This document shows, one piece after another, positions 49,802 to 62,192 of a DNA stretch of 64,000 bases (the stretch's first letter is position 1; each line of letters opens with the position of its first letter). The notes under the pieces are model-generated. The model was not told where the DNA came from. It was given only the letters and a program-made list of their open reading frames with translations, and made no database searches. The DNA lies in assembly GCF_000247815.1 (NCBI RefSeq), contig NC_021692.1, positions 4,160,961 to 4,224,960 on the forward strand. Reading direction: 5' to 3'. The position numbers and the translations under genes were made by a program. The DNA is from Ficedula albicollis. Lineage: Eukaryota; Chordata; Aves; Passeriformes; Muscicapidae.

Positions 49802-50888
49802 CAGCTGCCTGAGCTGAGAGAGGATTCCATTTCCTTTTTTCAGTTTTTTTCCCACATATTCAACAATGCAACTGGTACAAAGTGAGATGGTTTGGGTTTT
49901 TAAAGAAAAGATGCAGAGCATCCTGCTGGGAAGGCAGTGGCTCCAGAGTTTGATGAGCTACAGCAAGGAGAATTTCATCCTTATCAGAGATCTTCAGTGT
50001 TCAGCCTGGGCAGAGAGAGCAGCATCTTCAAACATGGACTGAAGGCAGAGAGGGTGTTGGATGTCAGAATGCAGTAGAGAAAAGCATTATGATGTTTGAA
50101 ACAAGCACAGTCACATTTTTCTGCAAGATCACTTTTTCCTTGTGGTGTTTCATCTGGATCATTATTTTTGAAGAGAAATGCAGTAATTGACAGCATGGAA
50201 CTGAGGTCCTCTGCCAAGTCCAACCTGGAGTCAGAATGCCAGAGCACTTTGCTGACATCTCGTTCTGCAGAATTTTATTTTTATCTGGAGTAACTGTGAA
50301 CATTTAGTTGGTGTCAGAAGCATTTAATTGCTGTCAGAACTTGAGGGATGCATTTTAAAGTGACGGTTTCTGTGTTCAGGCATGAGTACAGCTTCCATTT
50401 TTAACAGGTTTGTTGAGTCAACTGCAGGATTTGTGTGTCCCAGTGTGTTTCAGGGCCATCCTCCATCTCTGTGGGAATTGTAGTGAGCCTGTGTGTGCCC
50501 AGAGAGTTACTGTGATTGAGCACTGGCTTTGTTCTTGCTGAGGAGGTTCAGGTCCATTCAGAGCTGCCTCCAGCTGACACTGTTGAACTCCCTGTCCCCA
50601 GAGCCAGAATACAGGCACTGGTGCCCAGAGTGACCCTCCTGGAGCCCAACCCACATATTTTTTACCTTCCAAAATGCAGTTGGAGCAGTTCTCGTTTGGC
50701 AGTCTGTGGGTGACCTGTATGTGTGGGTGAGCTCTGGTGTGAGCTCACACCTCTCCCTAAGCCAGGGTGACTCCCAAATTGACTCTCTTCTGGTAAAAAC
50801 GATATCTCAGAGCTCTAACTGAACTGACAGAGCTACTATGTCAAATACGTCCCCATGTAGGGACCTGCACATGGAATGGAAAAATAAA
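49802..50888 (+). other. LRRC47 3' UTR with AATAAA
   Basis: Non-coding from the stop to a canonical AATAAA at 50,883-50,888, giving a 3' UTR of about 1.1 kb. No open frame of interest on either strand; in particular SMIM1, which lies here in human, was not seen. Confidence 0.6.
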
Positions 50889-51148
50889 ACAGCTTTTGCA
50901 GCCCTGGCACTTGGCATTGTTTTGGCATTGGTGGATGTTCAGTCGTGTCACTTAAAAACTTCCCAAAGCAAAAATGGGAATTACACACTCCCCAACTGCT
51001 TGTAGCCAAGCTTGCTTGTGCTTCAGGCTTCCCTGGGAAGTCAAGTGTTATTACAGACCAAGGACTTACAGTGACTTGTGCTCTGAGTTGGCTGAAACAA
51101 TTGAATCAGATACTACCACAGAACTTGGTGTCAGTAAAATGAGTTTAA

Positions 51149-51154
51149 TTTATT
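51149..51154 (-). terminator. CCDC27 polyadenylation signal
   Basis: AATAAA on the minus strand, 66 bases beyond the CCDC27 stop codon. With the LRRC47 signal at 50,883 this gives two convergent transcripts ending about 260 bp apart. Confidence 0.65.
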
Positions 51155-51219
51155 GTAAGGCACCATCTCCAAGCTGAGAACCCAGAGCCTGAGGCTGGTG
51201 ATGGGTTCTGGCTCAGACA

Positions 51220-54146
<2,927 letters not shown>

Positions 54147-57100
54147 ATGGGGCGGAGGAGGAAGACGCTGCACGACTACGCGGCCGAGTTCTCGGAGCTG
54201 TCGGTGCGGCGGGAGGCGGCGGGGCCGAGCCCGGCCGGCCCCGTGGAGACGCTGTTCTGCACGCCGTGCCAGCTGCCGCTGAGGGTGCGCCGCGACCGCA
54301 TCCTGGAGCACCTCAGCTCGGGCCGCCACTGCCGCAACCGCCGCCTGCTCCGGCAGCTGGGGCTGCGGTGAGGGAGCCAGCGCTGCTCGGGCTCAGCCGG
54401 CTCTTCCGTGCCTCACAGACCAATGCTCGGGCTCACCCAGAGCTGCTCGGGCTCAGCCGGCCCTTCCCTGCCTTATCCCCCCATCTCGGGCTCACCCGGC
54501 CCTTCCCTGGCTCATACACCGCTGCTCGGGCTCAGCCGGCCTTGGCTCATCCACCCCATCTCGGGCTCACCCGGCCCTTCCCTGGCTCATCCACCCCATC
54601 TCGGGCTCACCCGGCCCTTCCCTGGCTCATCCACCCCATCTCGGGCTCACCCGGCCCTTCCCTGGCTCATACACCGCTGCTCGGGCTCACCCGGCCCTTC
54701 CCTGACTCATCCACCCCATCTCGGCCTCAGCCGGCCCTTTCCTGGCTCATAGACCACTGCTCGGGCTCAGCCGGCCTTTCCCTGCCTGATCCACCCCATC
54801 TCGGGCTCACCCAGCCCTTCCCTGCCTGATCCACCCCATCTCGGGCTCACCCAGCCCTTCCCTGCCTGATCCACCCCATCTCGGGCTCACCCAGCCCTTC
54901 CCTGCCTGATCCACCCCATCTCGGGCTCACCCAGCCCTTCCCTGCCTGATCCACCCCATCTCGGGCTCACCCAGCCCTTCCCTGCCTGATCCACCCCATC
55001 TCGGGCTCACCCAGCCCTTCCCTGCCTGATCCACCCCATCTCGGGCTCACCCAGCCCTTCCCTGCCTGATCCACCCCATCTCGGGCTCACCCAGCCCTTC
55101 CCTGCCTGATCCACCCCATCTCGGGCTCACCCAGCCCTTCCCTGCCTGATCCACCCCATCTCGGGCTCACCCAGCCTTTCCCTGCCTCGCCACCGCTGTT
55201 TGGGCTCAGCCAGCCTTTCCCTGCCTGATCCACCCCATCTCATTTTCCCCAGCTGGACCAGGGCAGTGCCTGTCCCTCTGTGCTGGTCTCTGCTGAGCCC
55301 CCTCGAGTGCCGTGTCCAGTTCTGTCTGGACATTGAGCGTGGCCAGAGAGGGGCGTGGAGCTGGGGAAGGGTCTGGGTGTCAGTCCTGTGAGGAGTGGCT
55401 GAGGGAGCTGCAAGTAGCACTTAGTGCTGTGGTTCAGTTGACAAGTAGATGTTCAGTCAAAGGTTTGCCCTGATGATCTTGGAGGTCGTGTCCAACCATA
55501 ATGATTCTTTAATTATCTGTCTCACCTTATCCCACTCAGGAAGCATTTGGACAACATTCTCAGACATGTGATGGCATTCTTGGGGTGTTCTTATGCAGGG
55601 TGTTCTTAAGAGTTGGATTTGATGATCCTTGTGGGTCTCTTCCAGCTCAGGATATTCTCTCATTCTCTGATCTTTGTCTCCTCAGCTCTGCAGGTCCTGA
55701 CTCCAGCCTCAGCCTCAGCCTGCCCCTGCCACTGGACGTGCCCTCCCTACTGTCCCATCCCTCCTTCCTCATCACCACTGGATCCAGCACCAGCTACAGC
55801 ATGGTCCCCTCTCCGCCCTCCTGCCACAAGCTGCTGGTTCCCCACCACCCCATCCCCGCTGCACACAGGGGTGACCCAACGCCCTCCACCTCTGCCAGCC
55901 ACCCCTCACCGCTGGCCACCTTCCACACCAGGATTGCACCTCTTGGCCAAAGTGGGCCTGCTCCTGATGCCTCCAGCAGCCTGACACCCCCCTCATGTCA
56001 CGGTGACAGCGGCGTTGGCCTGGTGCTCTTCGGCGCAGGGCTTGTGAGCAAAGCCTTGTTGCACAGCCTGGTGGAGGAGACGGGCTGCTGCCTGCTGTAC
56101 GTGGTGGAGGATCAGCCAGAGGAGCTGGAACGTGCCTTTGGCACCGAGGTCCCTGCTGGCACCAAGGTCCTGCAGCAGCAGGATGCTGCCATTGCACTCA
56201 GCGATCCACGGTACTGACAGCCAGGGGCTCCTGTGTGTGCCTGCTCAGGGCAGGGATCCATACAAGCCGTGCCTTCCCCTCTGGGAAGCTCTGCAGCAGC
56301 CCCAGACTGTGCCTCTGGCTGTACATGTGGGAGTAACGGGCCCTTTTGTCACCTACCCATGGAGTCTCTGAGGAGCTTAACTGGGTTTACAAACCCAGAT
56401 TAATGGAAACTTGGAGGTGTTTATTTACAGGCAGTTTTGTTAAGAAGTATTAAAAAAAAGGGTTTTCTTCCATTCCCACAAAGCAATGGTAAATGCTTGC
56501 CTGCTGCCTGCCAGTTTTCCTGTCTCAGAGCTGTTGGCTGAGTTTGGTGGCTCTTGGAGCTCTAAGATGAGCAAGGGTTGGTGTTATTAGGAAGGATTGG
56601 GGTGTTTTGCTTCACAGTTGAACTGAACAACTGTAACATCTCTAAAGTGCTTTTACTGTCAGGTCTAGAATATTGCAGGAGCAAAAGGCAGAGCTTTTAG
56701 GAAAGGCTGATTTGATACTAGAAAATAAAGAATCACAGGAAGCTAAGATGCATAGGTCAGCCGCTCTACCACATAAATACTTCGGATTTCTCTGTGTGTG
56801 TTAACTGACAGGATTAAAATCCTTTTTCGAAGAAACCTTTAAAATACTTTCTCCTTGAAGATGCAGGAAAAGCAGTGCAATTCCTTTGTGCCACTTTTGA
56901 TTCTAACCTACGTGTGTCACTATATTTCATCCTTGAAGCGGGCACTAAATTCCTTCTATAACCCAGCTGGCTTTTCTAGAGCAATGGGGTTTTAGTTTTT
57001 TTTTAACTGTAACCAAATAGAGATTTTGAGTATTGTTTGATCTAGTGAAAACCGTGTCCTCACTGAAGATCTCTCTTGATTCCTGCAGAGTCTCTGGAGC

Positions 57101-60100
57101 CATTATTTGTTCCCCACCTGACAAAACCCCTGAGATGGTAAGAGATGCCTTACGAGCAGGTAAGAGGAGCACATTCAGCTTTTCCCTGTGCCTGTTGATG
57201 TGTGAGTGTTCTTGTGTTTCAGCAGCAGCTCTGGAGCTGTGCAGGCTCTCTAACTGTGTAATTAAAGTGACTGAGATCACTGCTGATGTTAATGGCTGGA
57301 CACCAGTGGGATTTGTGCTGTGCTGGTCCCAGCGTGACTGGGCAGTGTCTCATGCTAAAATCCCACCAGGACTCACAGAAAAGCTAACTGTCACCAAAGC
57401 AGTCCCACTCCTGGGGTCTGGGACAGCTGAAAGCACTGCAGGCAGGCAGAAGGGAGTAAATGCCATCAAAACCTGAAATGTAGTGAGCTGTGTACGTTAC
57501 TGCAAGATCAAGGTGTTTTGTGCAGCTGTGTCTCCCCTGAGCCCGTGTGTGTCCTGTTTGGCACAGGTAAAGGTGTGTTCTGCGAGGGGCTGCTCAGCTT
57601 GGACAGACAGACAGCAGGAACATGTTTTGATGAGGCCGACAGGTGTGGGAGGCCACTCGTGTGTGGGTTCTACAAGTAAGACCAGTGGTTTTCCTGTGAT
57701 TTATCCTTGATAAAATCCCATGTCTGGAAGCAGCACTGATCCCTCAGGCTTTCCTGACTTTGCCCTCAAATCAGCTTGGTTTCACCTCATTCCTTGTTTC
57801 CCTGGAAGGCGCTTTGACCCAGCCCTGCAGTTCTTGTACAAGAAGGTGTGGGACAGCCGGGCCCTGGGCAGGATCCACAGGATATCCACCACCAGCAGCC
57901 TCTATCCAGCAGCCTCTCTGAGCCTGCTGAGAGCCTCAGGTACCCAGCAGGTTCCTGCTGAAGAGTCTGGGCTTGACTCAGAGTTATGGGGTGGTTTGGG
58001 TGGGAAAGGACCTTTGAGCTCATCTGTTCCACCCCCTGCCATGGGCAGAGACACCTTAACAAAACCAGGTTGATACAAAATCTGTCCAGCCTGGCCTGGA
58101 AATGTCTCTGTGTTCTGTGGGAATTTCCCTGAGTTTGTTTAGCCTTAAAATCCATGGGGAGGAGTGTTTTTTGAGGAATGTTTTCTTTATCAAACTTCAT
58201 TTCTGTGCATTTTTTTGTCCCTTTAGTATTAATTTCTTCACTGGGGGAGTTTTTTATAGCATCTTGTGCAGTTCAGATATGTACATTGGCTGTGGGTATC
58301 AATATGGAGACCTTAACGCTGAGTTTTGGTTCTTCCAGGTGGAATTTTTTACAATACTGCCGTGCATGACATAGATATTATCAGTTTGTTGTTGGGAGAG
58401 AGTGTGCCAGATACAGTATTTTCCCTGGGCCATGCCTTCTGTGCAGGTAAGAATGAATCTTTTGATTGTTTATTGGGTACCTCTGGACTTCAGTGTTAAA
58501 ACTGGGAAGAAAGAAGGAACAAGAGCATGATAGCCATGACAATTGTTCCATCGTGGAGCAGGTGAAACACAGGCTGGTGAAACAGAAGGCAGGTTCCTTG
58601 GGGCTATTTGGTGAAGATCTCTGAATCTGATGAATCTCCTGCTGATATGAAGCAGTTGCAGTGGAGTTATCATTGAGCATTAATCTGCAGGACACCGGGT
58701 TTGGAAGCAGAGTGCAAAAAATACTGAGGAGAGGTTTGAACTCACAAAAGTGTCAATGAAATGTTCATTCTCTTCTTTCTCTGGCCCTTCCAGCACAAAG
58801 CTGTGTGTTTGCTCTGGGTCATGTTGGGCTGACATGCACGCTCTGGGTTACCACATTCATTTAAATGAACTATAAAAGGTGGAATCTGCCATTTTTGAAA
58901 TGGAAATACAGAGTTTTAATTAAGGTAATTACAGCAGATTTCAAGCTTGGCTGGCTGGGGTGAGGAGGGGCAGGATGCAACAGTCTCCTCCGTGGCACAG
59001 CATTGAAATGCAGCAAACAAGAGCCCTCCAGGAGGGTTCTGTACCCTCTGCCTCACTCCAGCAACATGCTGGAAGTTGCCTGATCCTGGAAGCGCAGGTG
59101 GGTGCCCTCATTAGGGAACTGCAGGCTGGGAAGGTGGAGTTGGGCCTGGGGCTGTGTTCCTACAGAACTGCCTGTGTTCCATTAGGAATGCTGGTGAAGC
59201 AGCTGGAGTGCTGTCACCAGTCCGTCCTGTGGGAAGGTGTCACAAAGATGGTATCACCTCCCAAAGGAAGAGGAGCAGTTAGTAGCTGTAGAACATGCTG
59301 GTTTGCTGTCCTGGGGTGAGCCAGGCCTGTTTTGTCCCCAGACATGGCCTGCCTGGGGGATGTGGACACGGTCACCATCAGCATGAAGTTCCCCAGTGGA
59401 GCCATTGTCACTCTGGACATCAGCCAGCACTGCACCAGGAGCTGTGACCAGCGGCTGGAGGTGGGTCCTGCTGCTCAGTCAAGTCTGTTTTGACTCCACA
59501 GCCCAGCACAATTTTTCCTCTCTGAGTGTGCCTGCAGCACATTTCCCAAAACCCCTTTGTGACAGAGTCACGGAATCACTGGAAAAGACCTCCAGGATCA
59601 TCAAATCCAACCTGTGACCAATCCCCACCTTGTCTCCCAGAGCAGAGCTCTGAGTGCCACATCTGTTTGTTGGGTTGTTGCCTCAGCAGCAGTGGCTTCT
59701 TGTCCTTTTTCAGTCTACAATCCACTTTCTCTTTTCTCACCCAAATTTTCCCTCTGTTCCATGCATTCTGTGGTGTTATGAGCTGCATGAATCATACCAG
59801 AGCAGGAACTGGTGTCATCTCTCCTGAGGCTGAAATTGTGCAGATTTCCTTTGTCCTTTCCAGGGTTGTCTCAGCTGTGTAACAGGAGTCCAGCATATGA
59901 AAGGGGAAGAAAAGTAAAAATTCCTACAGTCATGAATAATTACAGCTAGGGGGGCTGGTCTTGGGGAGGAATTGCTGTTAAACACTTAGAAAAGGGGCTT
60001 TGCTCAGGTGAGGTATCACACAAGTGGAAGCCACTGTACTACAGCACATTAATGGTGTTTCTGCTGTGTCTGAGCCATGCCAGGGCTGGGGCAGGTGTGA

Positions 60101-60997
60101 CTCCTTATTTCAGAACCTACTTTTGTCTTAGTTTTACAAACCAGGGCTTCTCTAACCTGGCCAGGTGTGTGAGATTGTGTGATAACTGAAAAATGTGCTT
60201 TCTTCCCTGTTTTGCTCCTTCCCTCAGGTTCATGGGTCTCAAGGGACATTAAGGGTGGATAACCAGAACCCCCTGGGCATCACAGAGCATGGGACTTCTG
60301 TGTCCATCTGTCCCCAGACCCAAGCTGAGCGCTACAGAGACGCATACAGGGAGCTCCTCCGGCACTTCCTGAGAGCCCTGAAAGGTGGGACAAGGCTAAA
60401 ATTGATGGCTGGTGTTGGTTTGGTGTGGCTTTGTCAGGGGATGCACTGTGTCTGCTCATAGAGGTGGGTGGGGGATGATGATCTGAAACTGTGTGCTGGG
60501 AGGAAATGAGAGTTGGGAGGAGAAATTGCCTTGGACCTTACTGTCCTTTGTGTCCAAAGCAGCTGTTTGTGACAGCCAGGAGACCTTTGCCTGGGCTCCT
60601 GCCTGTCCAGAAGGGATCAAAATCACAGAGTCATGGACTGGGTTGGGTAGGAAGAAGCTTTGAAGATCATCTAGTCCAAGCAATTTTTGTTCAACAGTAT
60701 TTTGGCTGTTGTGGCTGCGTTAACAGGACAGGAGGAGGGGGCTGAAATGTTTTAAATCCTGTGGCCCCAGCACCAGGAGCTGCTGTGGTGAGCTCTGTGC
60801 TCAGTGGGGACCACAGGTTCCATCCAGTGCTTTGTTCCTGTCCCCCAGGCCAGGAGCCCCCTGTGGTCACCAAGGAGCAGTTCCTCTGGGTGGTCCAGGT
60901 GGCTGCAGCAGCTGAGCAGTCCTGGAGGAACAGATCTGCCGTGGACCTGCACAGCAGTGCCACAGATCCAGCTGGAGCCAAGGCTGAGCTCGTGTGA
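54147..60997 (+). CDS. CGGBP1-like zinc finger fused to a Gfo/Idh/MocA (YrbE/inositol-dehydrogenase-like) domain
   Basis: Nine exons: 54,147-54,367; 55,686-56,210; 57,089-57,159; 57,567-57,675; 57,809-57,939; 58,339-58,446; 59,342-59,460; 60,228-60,384; 60,849-60,997 (TGA). Total 1590 bp, all in phase, 529 aa. Residues 1-74 resemble the CGGBP1 DNA-binding finger (FCTPC; Cys38-x2-Cys41-x13-His55-x5-His61). Residues 75-180 are a Pro/Ser-rich linker. Residues 184-520 are an NAD(P)-binding Gfo/Idh/MocA fold: VLFGAGLVS (190-195), AIICSPPDKTP, KGVFCEGLLS, GFYKRFDP, GIFYNTAVHDID, HGSQGTLRV. Against Bacillus inositol dehydrogenase, catalytic Lys97 aligns to Gly280 and Asp172 to Asn358, while His176 is kept (His362); the third Gly of the Rossmann GxGxxG is Ser195. 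So NAD binding is uncertain and classic catalysis unlikely (inference). The ATG has a good context (GGGCCATGG). No AATAAA was found soon after the stop. Confidence 0.88.
54375..55250 (+). repeat. 40-bp minisatellite in intron 1 of the fusion gene
   Basis: About 21 copies. The unit has the form CCACCCCATC + TCGGGCTCAC + CCAGCCCTTC + CCTGCCTGAT. The 5' part (to about 54,780) is variable, with CCGGCCC and ACCGCTGCTCGG variants. The 3' part (54,780-55,170) is nearly uniform, so homogenisation is polar. It begins only a few bases after the exon 1 donor. Confidence 0.95.
55405..55660 (+). mobile_element. Two short CR1/LTR-like 3' tails in intron 1 of the fusion gene
   Basis: CTTGGAGGTCGTGTCCAACC followed by ATAATGATTCT (55,475-55,510) and GATTTGATGATCCTTGTGGG with TCTCTTCCAGCTCAGGATATTC (55,616-55,660) match terminal sequences shared by avian CR1 and songbird LTR elements. 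They are fragmentary. Confidence 0.6.
57985..58108 (-). mobile_element. CR1 3' fragment in an intron of the fusion gene
   Basis: GGTTTGGGTGGGAAAGGACC, GAGCTCATCTGTTCCACCCC and GCCATGGGCAGAGACACCTT form a reversed CR1 tail of about 120 bp, 45 bp after the donor at 57,940. Confidence 0.85.
59566..59880 (-). mobile_element. CR1-like fragment in an intron of the fusion gene
   Basis: Starts with the reversed terminus GAGTCACGGAATCACTGGAAAA and GACCTCCAGGATCATCAAATCC, and continues through CCAGAGCAGAGCTCTGAGTGCC to a diverged 5' part near 59,880. Confidence 0.75.
60622..60692 (-). mobile_element. CR1 3' terminal fragment in the last intron of the fusion gene
   Basis: CACAGAGTCATGGACTGGGTTGG and GAAGATCATCTAGTCCAAGC match the reversed CR1 3' end, about 70 bp. 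Confidence 0.8.
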
Positions 60998-61424
60998 CAA
61001 ACACTCAGCTGGGACACTGGGAGGACTTCCCACCCAGTGGCCTCAACAGAAGGCTGGATGGCAGTTTTGGGAATGCCCAGCAGACAGAGGCACTTCTGAA
61101 CCAGGAGCACTCGGTCCTGGGGCTGTGCAGGGTTCCTACCACATCAGCCAGAGCCTGCAAGAAATTCCCTGTGGTTTCATCCAGGTGGCTTTTCCTCCTG
61201 GAGAGTGCTGCTGACCACAGAGCTGTTTTCCTGGGAGAAGAGTGATGCTCCTCAGGCCAAGCAGGGTGGTGTGGGACCAACAATAGCTGGGATAAGGGAG
61301 AAGTCTCCCCTTGGAGAGGGAGCAGCCACTTCCTGCCTGGAGAAGCCACAAGCAGGTGCCTTCCCAGCAGTGCCAAAGTGAGGTGATGTAATGCTCAAAG
61401 AACAGGAGCATCTGGTCTGTGAGT
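60998..61424 (+). other. Probable 3' UTR of the fusion gene
   Basis: Non-coding sequence between the stop codon and the next CR1. No canonical polyadenylation hexamer was seen, so the transcript may run into or past the CR1 and the satellite. Confidence 0.4.
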
Positions 61425-62192
61425 GTGTCTAGATTGGAAATATGGAAGAAATTCTTCCCTCTGAGGATGGTGAGGGGCTGGAATGGATATCCCAGAGAAG
61501 CTGTGGCTGCCCCATCCCTGGAAGTGTTCAAGGCCAGGTTGGACAGGGCTTGGGATATTGGAAGGTGTCCCTGCCCATGGCAGGGCATGGGATGGGATGG
61601 GATGGGATGGGATGGGATGGGATTGGGATGGGATGGGATGGGATTGGGATGGGATTGGGATGGGTTTGGGATGGGATTGGGATGGGATTGGGATGGGATT
61701 GGGATGGGATTGGGATGGGATTGGGATGGGATTGGGATGGGATTGGGATGGGATTGGGATGGGATTGGGATGGGATTGGGATGGGATTGGGATGGGATTG
61801 GGATGGGATTGGGATGGGATTGGGATGGGATTGGGATGGGATTGGGATGGGATTGGGATGGGATTGGGATGGGATTGGGATGGGATTGGGATGGGATTGG
61901 GATGGGATTGGGATGGGATTGGGATGGGATTGGGATGGGATTGGGATGGGATTGGGATGGGATTGGGATGGGATTGGGATGGGATTGGGATGGGATTGGG
62001 ATGGGATTGGGATGGGATTGGGATGGGATTGGGATGGGATTGGGATGGGATTGGGATGGGATTGGGATGGGATTGGGATGGGATTGGGATGGGATTGGGA
62101 TGGGATTGGGATGGGATTGGGATGGGATTGGGATGGGATGGGATGAGCTTTAAGGTTCCTTACAAACAAACCAGTCTGGGATTCTGTGATCC
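61425..62192 (+). mobile_element. CR1 3' fragment interrupted by a satellite expansion
   Basis: The left part (61,425-61,585) is a sense CR1 tail: AAGAAATTCTTCCCTCTGAGG, AGAGAAGCTGTGGCTGCC and GGTGTCCCTGCCCATGGCAG. The right part (from 62,144) resumes with GAGCTTTAAGGTTCCTT and ends GGGATTCTGTGATC. Between them the short GGGATGGGATGA word of the element has grown to more than 500 bp. Confidence 0.92.
61586..62146 (+). repeat. GGGATGGGATT 11-bp satellite inside a CR1
   Basis: It starts as GGGAT pentamers (61,588-61,645) and becomes a nearly perfect array of the 11-mer GGGATGGGATT, about 43 copies to 62,130, then returns to GGGAT. Closely spaced GGG runs throughout give strong G-quadruplex potential. 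The 234-281 residue frames (GWDWDGIGMGL on +, PIPSQSHPN on -) are products of the repeat. Confidence 0.97.

Noticed and set aside
49802..51219. SMIM1 (Vel antigen gene), expected here by human synteny
   Set aside because: No short frame with a C-terminal membrane segment ending in a GYY-V-H-K-C type motif was found on either strand.
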